A stretch of DNA of 64,000 bases, from the NCBI GenBank assembly GCA_035772785.1, contig JAOCPU010000006.1, forward strand, positions 1 to 64,000, read 5' to 3'. Positions 24,903 through 37,509 of this stretch are shown here, one piece after another. The number at the start of each line of letters is the position of its first letter. Within the stretch, counting starts at the first letter, position 1. The notes under the pieces are model-generated. The model searched no databases, was not told where the DNA came from, and was given only the letters and a program-made list of their open reading frames with translations. The translations under genes were made by a program, and so were the position numbers. This stretch comes from Phlebiopsis flavidoalba. Its lineage: Eukaryota > Basidiomycota > Agaricomycetes > Polyporales > Phanerochaetaceae.

Positions 24903-27880
24903 TCAATACAGTCGCGCATCTTCAGGTCTTGGCCCGAACACCAAGCCTCTCCTCCTCTCCGTACTCCGCTCTCCCAAACTCGGCGACTCTTCGAAATTGC
25001 CCCTCATTCCACGGCGTCCTCGGCCCGCACCTGGCTCGACTTTGCCCGCCTCCGACATCGTGCTCAGTCTACGACTCCTTCTGGCGGGGGTTCGCAATAA
25101 TCCGGCGCGAGGCCCCGATCGGCGCCGGTGGCGAATTGTGTTCCGGCTCCTCCTCGCCTAGAACGGCCGTCGATGATCGTCCATCGATCTTGCGCCGGCA
25201 CTTCGGACCCCAAAACAAAATCGTCGCGGGCGCAGGCGCGTTGCACCACGGGGCTCCTGCTCTTACCGGCCGCGCACGAGCACCCGAGTCCAGGGCAGCT
25301 TGCTTGCGCCGCCGCTGGCGCGCACGAATGTGCACGGCCCGCTCCGCCCCGGCGGCGGGCTCTGCTGTTCGCCCTTCTTCTTGCCAGTCGTCGGGGGGCG
25401 CGACGTTCACCATTGCACCCAGGCCGGGACATGGCGGTGTCTCGCCGACTCCGTCGCAGCGGGCTTGGGTGTTGGGCTCGCGGTTCCTACGGACTTCGTG
25501 GCCAACGGGCTGGATTTATACGGTGGTGGGTTCGTGGTCCGAGTCCGCTCATTGTAGCGGCTTTCGCTTCTGCGTTCGTGGGTGTGTCGCGTGTTCGGGG
25601 GACATGGCTCTGACTGTGGCTTGGTCGTGTCTGGTGTGGGGGGGCGTCGTCGTGTGAAGTTTGGACGGTCGCGATGGGAGGGAGGGAAACGTTTTAAAGC
25701 CTACGTCATGCCTCTCATCGCGCTGTCGTGTCTCTGCTTGTGGTTGCTGACCAGTGCTGCGAGGCTCCATGGAATCTGTTTTGCCGGCGCTCAAGTGGAG
25801 TACCTCCTGGGCGTCAGCAAGATCGTCGCGTCGAGTGCGTGGTTCAGGCCCTTGTCCGATCCATGCAATAGGAATCTCTTGAGACCGAAATCCGGTTGCA
25901 GACGAGAACGCAGAGTCACGAAAAGTTCCTGGGCGTGAGCAGCGGCGGTGTCGGCGTGCGCGCGACTTTTCTTGAATGATCTCTGAAGTCCTTTTCGCCG
26001 TGGGGCCCGTGGTGAGAGCAAAGACGAGTCTGCAGGAGCAGCAAATAGGCGGCGTGGAGCCCCGGGATCCAGATGCAGAAATGGGCGAAGGAGCATAAGG
26101 ATCTGAATACCGGGAGCGAGTGACGAAGTCGACTGGCGGAGAGCGAGAGGGAGTGTGCTGGATCTTGACAGATAAGACGGGTACCTGAGCGATTGTCTCG
26201 AGTCGCGCTTGCTGTCCTGTGACCCACTGCGGTCGTGTCCTCGGCCATTTGCCGCATGAGGCGCGTCCGAATTTGGAACAACAGGAGGAAAATAAGGATT
26301 GTACCCGTTGGGAGCCTTTGGACGGCCATCTGTCGTGTAAAAGACATTGGCTGGCGTCCGTTGAATGTCGACCGATCTTCTCATCCGCCGTGTCCCGACG
26401 CCAGGTCATGTCAACACTGCCAACGCTACTCGGATTACTGAGGCTCCGGACAATTTTTCCAGGTGAGAAGCTCGCTCGAATAGCTGATGCTCTTCTCTGC
26501 GACTCGATGGGACCGGCAGGATGTGCGGGCGGAACCCCCGCTAAAAAGACGGGTCGAGATAATCCTCTAGTAGGCAACGGGGATACCCGTCCTTCGTGAC
26601 GGCTTGCGTAAAGCGTTCTGTACCTTTGCGAAGTGGGGATGCCCCATGCGGTTTTCAACGGAGACGAAGTGAGCAGGGGCTGCAGACTCGGGAATACCAT
26701 TTCCTAGACCTGGTGGCATCTGCCTCGAGACATCTGCGCTTGTCTGAACCGTAACGACAAAGGGAGATGGGCCTGGCACAACATTTGTGTCACGCCTGCT
26801 GAGGATGTAATTTTCTCTCTTCAGGTCGGTCTTGGATGCGCTCGGAGTAGGGGTCTGAGACTCTGGGTGAAAATCACCCAAGAAAATCCATAGATCCTTG
26901 ACTCTAGAGCGACTCGAAAAGCGATACGATGTGAGAAGGGCTGAATCCATGTCCGTCCCTCCGGGACGTGAGGAGACCTAGAATTTGTGATGCAGCGAGT
27001 CCTGTAGCAAATGTGTCTTCCTGAAAAACCCTGAGACAAGGTATCAATACATGCGTTCTCCTGACCCAGATCCGACGGGAGAAAGACGCACATTTGTACC
27101 CCTTTGAGCTTAAACTCGTATGTAGCGTCTCCGACCTTCTTCTCCGACACGACCCCACGAGGCCATGCGCCTCTTTACGCCTGGAGTATGGCAGGCGGTG
27201 GAGTGCAAGGGGGGGCCCAACGACGCGCAGCGAGGTTGAGGAAGAGAAAGAAATTGCAAAGGGTATCTTGCTGACAGGCTGGTTGAGCGAGATGGCGGAG
27301 CCGTTGGCGGGGGGAAAGGGCGTAGGCGAAGTAGAGAGTAGTCTGGGCTTGGAGAAGGCAACGGCGAGCTTATCGTCCTGCTCGCGTCCATAGTCGATGC
27401 GTAGAAAGAAAACGAGTAGCCGCAGTGGAATATGACCGCGAGGATATCTATAAATGAGCTTCATTCTCGGAGGTGATGCTCTTGGCATTGCTACCCATGG
27501 CTTGCCCTCGAGCGTGAACTCGAAGAAGTTGCTTGGGAGCATGCTCTCGGACGTAGTCGACGAGGTCCTTCTGGGCAAAGAGGCGTCGGAGACAGGCTAC
27601 CAGCGGTGTCAGTCAGAAGCTGTAGAGCCTAACAAAGCTGGAGCAGGAGAGAGCGAGGAGGGAGAAGGAGGAGGCAACCCTGGTGGTGTCGCGATGAGTG
27701 AATTCCCGCCTCGCATGAAATTGGGAGCGCCGGATGCGGGAGCGGGGACATTCTGGGAGACGTGTGGGCTGCTGGAGCGGGGGGACTGGATGTGCTTGAC
27801 GAGTGCAGGGGGCCTGCTGAGACATGGCCCGTGAGGGTCGACGAGAGTGTCAGACTCCCTTCCCATCCGCAGGTCAGACT
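24903..27880 (-). CDS. Ser/Pro/Arg-rich, mostly disordered protein of unknown function
   Basis: The minus strand shows long protein-like stretches with low-complexity composition in alternating frames. In order: RRLFAQKDLVDYVREHAPKQ (about 27530-27590); REQDDKLAVAFSKPRLLSTS (about 27320-27385); ATYEFKLKGVQMCVFLPSD (about 27070-27130); LKRENYILSRRDTN then PFVVTVQTSADVSRQMPPGL (26700-26830); RRSVDIQRTPANVFYTTDGR (about 26330-26384); PNGYNPYFPPVVPNSDAPHA (about 26260-26320); PRAPRRKGLQRSFKKSRA (about 25960-26010); and a basic tail ending near 24903. The first part (before about 26850) looks folded and the rest disordered. It is divergent from the oxidoreductase gene at 28170. The 383-aa frame at 25549-26700 lies mostly off the frames above. 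Function unknown. Confidence 0.5.
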
Positions 27881-28169
27881 ACACTCGCCCGCAATTGGAG
27901 CAACGCTGCGAAACCACCCTCCGGTCACGCTCCACGTCCCGTCGCGTGTTTCCCACGTTGGGCGCCCGTAATAGCCCAGCCCGCGCCCCGGGTTAGGGTC
28001 TCTCTCCCCTCTCGGTCCGCGCTCAGCTGGCGGACCGCTCCCGGACAATCACTGACTGGCCCTCCTGCCGCAGAAGCAAAGGTCCCCTCGAGTGCAGTAC
28101 ATATAGCCAGCGCATCCCCGGCGAAAATGCACCCATCTTACCCCCGACTGCTCACCACGCCTCTGCAAA
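27881..28169. promoter_or_regulatory. Divergent promoter of the disordered-protein and oxidoreductase genes
   Basis: About 290 bp between two oppositely read genes, pyrimidine-rich on the plus strand from about 27880 to 28070, which is typical of fungal upstream regions. No individual element is called. Confidence 0.4.
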
Positions 28170-30179
28170 ATGTCGTCTACAAAGCTCAACGTTCTCATGT
28201 GTAGGTACCAGTCTCGGCGGGACCATCGCTGATTCAATTGACCTCTTTTGATTATTAGGCGGTACTGTGAGTCTTCTTGCGCTTGCATACTCGTAAGATG
28301 CAAGCAAACCACCGTGTGCGTAGGGAGAGTACACCACGGGATGGACCCCCTCTGGTGCCTCCAAGTCTGACAAGAAGGTGTTAGATGGTATCTATTGGGC
28401 AAAGTGTTTCTTTTGCTCACTGGGATCACCACAGATCGGCGTATGTACTATCCAAAATCAAACTAAATTTTGCTCAAGTGAAGGCGCAGGTGGGGTCGGC
28501 TTTGACCCTCTTGACCTGCGGAGGTTGGGCAAGGGTACATCCCCCGCCTTGAATGTGGACGCGGCACGGTCCCTAACCATACGTCCGCATAGGTCGAGAA
28601 GCTTAGCATGGTCGGTGTAAACGGAAGCAAGTTCCCAGCCATCCGGGAGCACTTGCACGCCAACATTGCTCAGGTTGTACAAGGATATCGACACTTCGTG
28701 CGTGAGATGGCCCTTTTGGCGGAGTTCCGTCTAATAGCTCCGTGCAGCTTCGAGGCATTCCCCGAGGGAGGGGAAAGTCGACCCTGAGCTTGTGAGTGGC
28801 GAATACACATGTCTGCTCACAAACATTGTCAATTAATCTACTGTGTAGACAAGACCGCAATTGACAAGCTCACGGCTGGAGATGCCGTCATCATCTTTAC
28901 TCCTGACAGTAAGACCTTGAGTTTCAGCATGGTCCGCTCGCATAATAACAGTAATAAATCATAGACACTCCACTATGGCATTGCTAAATACGCCATTGAG
29001 CGTGGCAGTGCACGTACTGGTCACCCAAGCCCGCGGTGCAATTCCTCAAACATCATCTGGAGCTTGTCCAGCTCGCAGAAAAGCACAAGGTAGTGTGTTT
29101 TGTAGAGCATCACAAGCGGTACGCGTGCCCTACGACATTGACAGGTGGCCGCTGCTAATTTGCCACTGGATTTTTGTAGGTTCGACCCGGTCTACAGCGA
29201 TGCGAGTGTTCGTGCGCAAGGCCTTGGGGGAGTGCAACTTCTTCAGCCGCGTGGATGAGCCAGCCGAAGAGTCAGCTGGAGACGTTCCGGTGCGTGGGGC
29301 ACGGGGCAAGGACTTTCCGACATCAGGGTGCGTGAATGCACCCCCAAAACGCCAATCTGCGTGCGCGCAAACTCAACATCGCGGCTGGGCAGCTACTACC
29401 TCTCTGTCGCATCACATCGACATCCACTGCTGGATCATGCAGGGCAAGGCCGTCCCGACGCGCGTGGTGTCGCGAGCGCCGCGACGGGCAATCGCGACGA
29501 GCGAGCCGTAACAACTGCGTGCCGCAGACCGAGGACACGATCACGCTGCTCGTCGACTGGCAGTCGCTCGCGAGCAGCAAGCACACCGGAGCACGGCGGT
29601 GTACACCGCGTCGTGGACCGCGCCGATGAAGTCGGGCGTGCACTCGGCGCAGCACTGGTACTACATGGCCGAGAAGGTTCGTTCGTTGTTGCGCGCCGCG
29701 CCACCGCGTTTCTGGCACCCAGGCAGCTGACATCGCGTTTGTATCAAATAAAAATATAGGGCGAGATTCAACGTCGACCAGGCGCAACCGCGGCTACGAT
29801 ATTGTGCAAGACGAGGCCGGAAAGAGCTACTACAAACCCCTTCTAGTGCGTAACCACACTCCCACACACCGTGTACGGCACGTCCAACCCTGCTGACCGC
29901 GCTGCAGCATGAAAATACACGCCGTCCGACGAGCGGGCAACACTTTGACGGGCAGCGCAGGCTACGGCTACGTCCTCGATCGAAAAGTTTGTCGAACGGC
30001 GGCGCGCAGCGTGAACGACGGGACGAGCAGACGCGCGGCGGCGTTCGACGCGCACGGGCTGCCGACGATCGCGAACAACGGTGCTCACCACGGCGATCCT
30101 GCACGCCGGGCGCGTGAGCCTCGACGAGAAGCGGCCCGTGTACATCAAGCAGCAGGGCGACGAGTGGGTTCTCGAATGA
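28170..30179 (+). CDS. Gfo/Idh/MocA-family NAD(P)-dependent oxidoreductase
   Basis: Cytosolic sugar- or polyol-type dehydrogenase with an N-terminal Rossmann fold; the substrate cannot be told. ATG at 28170 gives MSSTKLNVLM. Two introns (28201-28258 and 28267-28323) flank an 8-nt exon GCGGTACT, and joining them gives NVLMCGTGEYTTGW, the dinucleotide-binding glycine loop. Further blocks: VGVNGSKFPAIREHLHANIA (28610-28670); DKTAIDKLTAGDAVIIFTPD (28850-28910); a lysine-containing VLVTKPAVQFLKHH-like stretch (29005-29060), the family's catalytic K-P; VVCFVEHHKRYDP-like (29090-29180); SHHIDIHCWIMQGKAVPTRV (29408-29470); CVPQTEDTITLLVDWQS; SWTAPMKSGVHSAQHWYYMA (29610-29670); and a C-terminal EKRPVYIKQQGDEWVLE before TGA at 30177-30179. 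It has several single-base frame breaks. Most of the family's length is covered. Confidence 0.87.
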
Positions 30180-31649
30180 GGCGACCTTGGGAACGCGCCG
30201 CGCGCGCGCCCGCACGGCCGGGGACATGCCAAAAACGCTGTACATTATTTCTGAGGATGCCTGGGTACGAATGCTAAAGCCTATACTGTATCTTGATTAG
30301 ACCGCACCGATAGAGATAGCTCGTCATCACTTGGCGAGCGCGAAAAAAAGAGAGGCACGAAACGCGGCCAGCAAATGACGGACCCGCCATCTCGCCCGGC
30401 CTCCCCGCACGCCTGATGCCTCGCACACACGCACACACGCACACGCACACGCCGGCCGGGACGCGCCCAGGCATCCAGACGTCCACCTCTTGCGTAGACT
30501 CTGCGTGCGCGCTGCCGCGTCCCAGCCGTGTCCTGGCATGCGCTGGGAGGCCCAGCGGGGCAGTGCGGGCTACTATCAGGAGGACCAGCCCTGATATTGC
30601 ACGCGCCAACACAGGCGTGGAGCCGATATCCCTCCTGGGGCAGATGGCCCTCCCACGGCGCACACCAGGCCTGGCCGGTGCCTGGCACTGGGCGATTGGC
30701 CAGGCGCAGGCGCAGGCTCGCGCTACAGGCCCCGCGGGGCCCGTGATCTCTGCAATGTGTGCAGCCATCGCCTTCCCGCGCAGCGACACCGCGCACGCCC
30801 GCGCTCGAGTTTGTCTGGCGTCGCGCAGGGAAGCTGGAGCGTCGTCTCCAGCTGTGAGAGCCAAGGCTGATGATGATGCGGCAGCGACGGGTGTGGGCTG
30901 GCTTACCGGTTGTGGTGGTGGCGGGCTGACCAGGAACAGCGCAATTTGTGAGAGTGGAAACGTGGGACTGATATTTCCTATCCGTAGGACGATGTAATGT
31001 ACGAGGGGTGCCCGGGTCGCCGGGTCGGAAGAGAGACACGCCCGTCCGTCAGACGGGGCGGGTGATGTCGATGCGATGAGACAAGCGATGTTGCAAACAT
31101 TGACGAGGACGAGGACAACTAAGGAACAAAAGGGGCGATGTGGCAATGTGCAGTAAATAAACGGTGCGAGGGACGGCGGAAGGGGTGAAGGCGGGAAGAA
31201 TCGGAAGGGGAGGATAAGGGTACAATAAACGTGAAGAATAAAATAGAAAAGACAGGCGAGGGTAATAACGGGGTGGAGAGCTCATCGCGTAAGGCGACTC
31301 TGGGGCGGCGACGGTATGCATAGGGTAGGGCCACGACGGAAAGAATGTGTTGGAACAGTCCAGTGGGAATGGTACGGGACACAAGGAGCCCAAACGACGC
31401 GAGCGAGAGCAGGACGCGGCAGTTTACGAAGCTGTCCGGATGTTAATACACCATTGCGAGTATACACTAGAGGGCAATGTCGTATATGTCGTCCCCACCC
31501 GCACCGTCCCTCCTTGTGCGACCGGTCTTGTATTCTTGACGATGATGTGGATATGAGAAGAATGGAGAGCGAGAGACAATTGCAAGGGAAAGGATGCATG
31601 GATGATGAGTGTTGTTGAGAGATTGCAGAGAGAGAACAAAACTGTGGGT
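30180..31649. other. Downstream intergenic with GC-rich and CA-repeat sequence
   Basis: Holds the 3' untranslated region of the oxidoreductase and further non-coding sequence. The region to about 30900 is GC-rich and supports long but meaningless frames on the minus strand (such as 290 aa at 30274-31146). From 31040 to 31650 the plus strand is purine-biased. No family recognised. Confidence 0.45.
30423..30451. repeat. CA/CG microsatellite
   Basis: An interrupted CACACG/CACACACG simple repeat of about 29 bp, located about 245 bp downstream of the oxidoreductase stop codon. Likely length-variable. Confidence 0.85.
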
Positions 31650-34000
31650 GATATGCCGATGGGTCGACTTGTATGGTATGTTGATTACCATTTTCTTGCA
31701 ACTCGGAGGGAGTGCGGACGACAGAAAGAATTCTTACAACCCGTTCTGATGATGGAAGAGGATGCAGCGGACGGTGGACGCGAGGTGCCGAGGGCTAAGG
31801 ACACCAGCGGCGCTATGCGAGGCGATGCGGCGTTCAGGCTGTGATGCTGTGGAGGGACCAGGACGGCCTCACTGACGGTGACAAATCTCGTGCGCAAGAA
31901 CTGGGTCCGGGGATGGTCTCGGAGTGTTGCTTGCTCACCTTTGGCGAGAATGTCGCCGGGGAGGAGGAGAAGTTCTCCTTGTCGAGTCGGACGACAAATA
32001 ACCATAGTGAAGGGGTCGCTAGGTGTCATGGGGCTTGTCGGCGTCAGGCGGCAACATGTCGTCTGAAAGATCGGAGGCCGTCGTTGAAACACTGAGTCCG
32101 GCGTCCCCATAGTCACCTTCGATGGACTTTGCCTTGACTGGTCATCATCGGCAGAGGAAGCGCAGACTGTCGCACGAAGCGACCACCCTCCAGGTAGGAT
32201 ATTGCAAGACTCTAAGAGTCGCAGCCTTGGAGTAGAACGCGTACGAGTACTTCTTGATGAGCGAGCGTTTCCGAACAGGTCGTCAACATCGTGTTCTTCT
32301 GCGAGAACGCGTGTCCAGAAGGTCGACGATCGCGAGGCACATCTATTCCGTGTTCCTCGATGGGAATCGTCGAGACTTCCCGCCATACGTGACCGCACGC
32401 GAGTGTGAGCCGCACCAGAGGGCGATCGAGGACGGCGGGTACTCGACGAATTCAACGATAGAACAGCGTGATTTCCATGAGGAATCGCGCTACGTGCATG
32501 GACCTTGAGCTCCTCCATGGACGGTCCGACGCACAGAAGGCGCAGCCCACGCCTCCGCGGTGGGATGACCGAGTGTCCATTGTTCATCGTGGACTAAGAC
32601 ATGGTCCTTCCATCTGGATGAATGCAGCACTTTCTCGTCCTCGTAGGGTGTCCCCGGCAGATCTGTGGCGAGCTCCGCGACGGTGGGCACCTAGTCTTTG
32701 CCGTTCCTCATCGAACTTGGGCGCTCAACCACCCCCAAGATGCAATCGAGCCATAGGTTCCAGACACCAAGCTGGTGGTATGCGCTTCACGTAGACGCCA
32801 TCCGAGCGGCGAGACGCTCAGCGGCGTCGATTGATGTTGAGGGTCAGGGTAGCAAACGTCTTCCTGGGACGTAACCGGAATGGTGAAATGAATCTCTAAC
32901 GATGCAAAGTCGACCAAGGCTACGCGACTCGCGCCCAGCATACGATGACACCTTATATCTAGCGCCTGTTGGTCCATGGACTATGCTGTCGATTGGACGA
33001 CAGGAAGCTTATGTCGCTAGTGGTGATCCAGACAGGGTAAGCGCTTTGTTTACTGGCAACGTCGTCGGAACGCACCCCTCACCCTCCTCATCCATGTACA
33101 TATGCTAGGTCCTATGAATACTACGTCCCGACTACCTACTTCCTTCCAGGAAAGATGCACTTCACGGCCGGAAGGAGCATGGATCTGGACGCTTTCACGC
33201 TGGAGATTGTAGTGCTTGCTTGACCCGACTTTTGTCCACATCACACGCACTACGGCGACTTGCCGGAATCTACTGCCTTAGCGGGCGGGTGTAAGGGGAA
33301 GTCTGTGCGTTCGCAGACACTGATTCCGGGACGACATTGGAAATGCCCCAATTAGGGTGAGGGTTTCGTATTCGGATAGGCCGACAGGGCGGGCAGTCCG
33401 ACGGAAGCTTGTGGAGACGCTGGACGACGATCACATCCATGTTGGAAAGCAGCGTGCTAGGAGACAAATATGTCTAAGTTGGTGTGGCATGAGAACGAAC
33501 TGCACGAGCTGGAAATGAAACGCAGAACTTGTGCATAGAGAGTCTGAGTCCGTCAAGAGGTAAACCGTTCGGCGGTGTGCATACCATTCGATCACCCATG
33601 GCAAGACCACGCGTCGGAGAGAACAGAAAGGTAAAGGACAGGACGGCTCGCACACGGACGAGGGCTGGGAGCTGGACGAGTGAACGTCGAGGAGGCAACA
33701 GACAAAAGAGCAGACGAGGGGCGACACCGAGAGGGTCTCCGAAGCACTGGCGGCGCGTTCGGTTTTTTGTCGCGGTATGGTCAAGACTTCGGGTGGTCGA
33801 TCACAACTCCGGCGGGGCCGCCGTAAGGTATAGGGGAGCGCACACAACTGGGCCGGCAATATCACCGCTTGATGCGGACGAGAGGCAGGCACGGAAAGCA
33901 GAGATCTCACAGAAGACGAGACGCTGGAGCATACGACGAGGAAACGGAACGAGTCGTGACGGTTGCGGAGGCTCGGCGTGCGCGGGCGTGGGCGTACTTC
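31650..34000 (-). CDS. Hypothetical minus-strand gene, heavily disrupted
   Basis: Minus-strand protein-like stretches occur in several frames: ALVDFASLEIHFTIPVTSQE (about 32870-32930); DEEKVLHSSRWKDHVLVHDE-like (about 32580-32640); EHDVDDLFGN (about 32260-32290); SADDDQSRQSPSK with VTMGTPDSVFQRRPPIF (32070-32150); and LAKGEQATLRDHPRTQFLRT (about 31890-31950). The 300-aa minus frame at 31685-32587 contains part of this. The region upstream (33500-34300) is purine-rich on the plus strand, so it forms a C/T tract on the sense side, as expected for a promoter or leader. I recognise no family. Confidence 0.35.
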
Positions 34001-37000
34001 AAGCCTGTTGAGGTGAAGTCTGAAGAACGCAGATAAGAGGTTAGCATGCGTGGGTCATCAACGACGGATCGGAAAGAGGAGGGCGACGCGGACGACGACA
34101 GCCGAGGACGACGACGACGACGCAGAGGAACAGCGGCCGACGAGGCTAACAGGCTGTGGGAGAAGGGAGAGAACGACGAAAGAGATTTAACGGGAAGCCA
34201 GACTGCGGGCGGGCAGGGAGCGAGCGCGGAGAATCGGTTACAAAAGCAGAAGGTGAACGAGACAAAAACTATGTGAAGAGCCAGAGCCTATCGATGCGAT
34301 CGGGCGGGCGGGCGGGCGTCGGGGGAGCACGACGGCGGGCAGACGGGCAGGCTCTCACCTTGGTCTCTCAGGTCGTGCGGATCGTCATGGCGAAGAAGGC
34401 AGACGAAAGAGAAAGGCTCGTCCTGCTAGAGGGGGATAAACCAGCCAGACTTTAACCCACGCTAATCGCATATTCAGTCCCAGCCCAGCCAGCGTTCTGC
34501 TCCCATTCACTGCCCCCGAACGATAACGCCGTCCGGGATGATCGCCGGCCCGGCCTCGGTCCCCGCGCGCTCTGACGCCCCCGTGCCGCTCCGCCCTTGC
34601 CATTCCCGGCAGTCTCCCACGCTGCACGTTCCCCGTCCCCCCGCTTGCCCACCGGTGACGTAGTGGACACACTCACCAGCAATGTAGGCCGTCTGTGGCA
34701 ACAATCCCAGAGTCTTCAGCAAGAGGCCGGCGATGCGTTACGGCACTGTCTGTGTCTTCTGCACTGCCGCATTGTCAGCATCAGGCTGCCTCATTGCACC
34801 AGTCACGCACCTGGCAGTCGTGCAAAAGGAGCGTGCGATTAGTGGGCCGCTGTGAGGGGCTGGCGTAGAAATATGTAGCTTGCTTGGACGACCGAGGCAG
34901 CAAAAAGGAGTGGTCTTGATTAGGCAGACGATTAGGAGCTGGCGATTGGGAGATAAAGGACCGACGACGGAGAGCAGGCGAGAGAGTGTGGGTATGTATG
35001 TGAGAGCTGGCAAGGACAGGAGAGCGGGGACAAACGAGCGACTGCCAGACGAGCACGTCTGGTCTATGAGAGCAGCGAGCAGAGCACGACGGAGAGTAGT
35101 AGAGTGATTAGTGTCTCGGGAGAGATCGACCCGACACCAGCTAACGAGTGCGTTAGGGTAGGGCCGAGTTCTGCAGAAGCCTCCAAAAAGCGTCGGGGGC
35201 GCCGTGATCGCTCGAACTAGTGCGGCGACGTATAGGAGTGAGGAAGAGAGTATAGCGAGCCTCGCTGACGTTCCCTGCTTTCAAGGCGAGTATAGCACGA
35301 CACGCGAGCAAAATAAAATCGGAATATGGAACGCACAAAGGGCGTGGACAGCTACTGAATTCCTCTGTCCCACACAAAGCCGCGCCTGGACACCCTCGAT
35401 TGGCCAGTCTCGCAAGCTCTCGCATCTATCCGCGAACCCACACGTTGCACGCCTGCAGGCAAAGGCAGCGAGGAGATCCGCTGTGCCGTGTGAGATTTCT
35501 TACGCTCGTTCACATGTCTCCGTCAGCCAGTACGTTTGTACCAAAGCTTGATTCCCCAACTAGAGATTCCACTGGTACAACTGATAAGCCCGGCATACAA
35601 ACCCGTTTGAAGGCCCACCGCTTTCCCGTATAAACCTGTTGCATAACTTGCTTGTCAAAGCCGCAGGGCTCCAGGGATATCCGCGAGACCAGGTCGACAC
35701 CGCCATCCGCACGAGGCTGATGCTAGCCTGCAGCTCCGGCGCCCTCGCCAGAGGCCCTGCGCCGACGCGCATAATGTCGCCCGCCGCTGGCATCATCGCA
35801 TCAGATACTGCAAGGCTATCCATGACGCTTTCACGGGCGACCTTGACTGGGCACTGAGTCAAGAGAGGATCGCAGGCTGGGATCGCACATCACGCGAAGC
35901 AGCGGCCCGCTTAGCTAGAGGCGTTCAGTAGACACACCCCGTATATGTTCTGACGTTCCCTCGGACTCTCTATCAGCGGGGGGCAGGTGGTGCATCAGTT
36001 CGTACGAGAGACAGGAGACGGTAATGAGTACGGAATCACTTGGTTTTTTGGTATATATCACGCGCGTCCAAAGGAAGAGACCAGCCGATCGCATCTTCGA
36101 CCCGACTCTAACGCAGAGTTAGTGATCCTGTTCACACCCCCAATAGTAAAAGCTGCTTACTTCTCGCTGCGCCGAGCATTGAATCTTGCCGCCACCGTAA
36201 CCAGGGAGCACGCTTTCCATCGGAGCACCAGAGCCAGGGACGGCACCCGCCGCAGACCTTGGCACGCATTTTCCCCCGGCTGCAGTCCGCCAGCGCAGAG
36301 CCTCACCATCGCGCGATAAGTCCCCTCTGGGCCGTCGCCGGCCGCGCCGTCCCTGTCGCGGGCGACTGGCGGCGAGGTCTCCCTGCGTGCGATGCTGCAG
36401 CACCGGAGCCGCCAGCGAGCACATCTGCACCACACCGTTCTTACGGCACACGCGGCCCCGGACGCACCCGCCGCCCGCCACGGGGCGCGTGTCTCGGCGA
36501 CCGGCCGCCGCGCTCGCGTCGTGCCCCGCTGGGGTGTCAGCGCGCCCAGGGTGGGGGTGCGACTCGGGGCGCACCTGCGCAAAGCGTCCGGTGGGCGTTG
36601 CAGGCGAGAACAGAACACCCTATCAGAGCCCAGGCGCCGTGCGCACGTCCTTATGACCGCACGATGCGAGGGGGTGCCTCGCAATAATGCGCGCGCTAAC
36701 GTCTCGGCGCCGCGGCGCACCGTTGCTCTGGCAGATGGTGGCTGCCCCAGCACCATATCGCCTGCACCGCTAGGGAAGAAAACGGCCAAATGGGCGCATT
36801 CCTCCACGGTTGTGCACCGCGAATTCACGCGGGGATGGGTCGAATGTTCTCGGAACGATTTCGGAGGGACACAGAGGCTTGCGGAGACTAGAAGGAGGAC
36901 GGCCGTCCCGTTACATGTCTATGTGAATGGTATTTGCCGCAGGCGGAGTGTGGGACTGCAGGGAAAGCTTGACGAGCCCCCCCCCCCCAGGGTGCATGCT

Positions 37001-37509
37001 TTGTCAGCCGCCCCCCCCCGTTGAAACAGCAAGTCGTACCTCACACAAATTAGCCCGCAAGATGCGAAATACGATCCAAGCTTCAAAAAGCTGCGATCTT
37101 GGCAGTCAACGTGGGCAGGAACGCAAACAACAACGAGCTGATGATTTTCAAAATGATACACAGCTTTAGCTCACGGTCACGGCGTATCGTCGCCCTCCTA
37201 TTCAGCGAAGGCCCTCCGGACACTTTCTCAACTACGTTCAGTAGTAGGAGGCGAGAGCCGATTCCATGCAAATAATTGACGCGGAGTATATTCGTGCCTG
37301 CCTATATTGTACGACATTATTTGTGCGCCATAGGTTTCTGAATTTGCTGATGTAAGAGGTGGTAACGAAAGAATGCAATTGCCGCTGCGAGAAAGGAAAC
37401 CCGCGGAAAAAAAAGACATGTTGGTACACACTGGGCCCTACAAGCAAAGTGTGAGACGAGAGAAAACAAGATTGAGAGTCCTACTAATGTATCAGAAAGT
37501 TCAGTTCGT
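34001..37509. other. Unassigned interval with a GC-rich island and poly-C runs
   Basis: 34000-35150 is strongly strand-asymmetric (purines on plus). 36160-36760 is very GC-rich and supports overlapping long frames on both strands, none with a recognisable family. Poly-C runs occur at 36977-36988 and 37011-37019. Some coding sequence may be hidden at 35560-36830, but I cannot support it. Confidence 0.35.

Noticed and set aside
25549..26700. 383-codon minus-strand open frame, the longest in the window
   Set aside because: Its composition is a GC-rich shadow. The protein-like stretches of this gene (RRSVDIQRTPANVFYTTDGR and others) lie in other frames of the same strand, so I annotate the locus but not this frame.
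30274..31146. 290-codon minus-strand open frame downstream of the oxidoreductase
   Set aside because: It runs through a CA microsatellite and GC-rich repeats, overlaps other long frames on both strands and has no recognisable motif.
36157..37024. Overlapping frames of 210-223 codons on both strands
   Set aside because: All arise in the GC-rich island, mirror each other and contain no recognisable domain.
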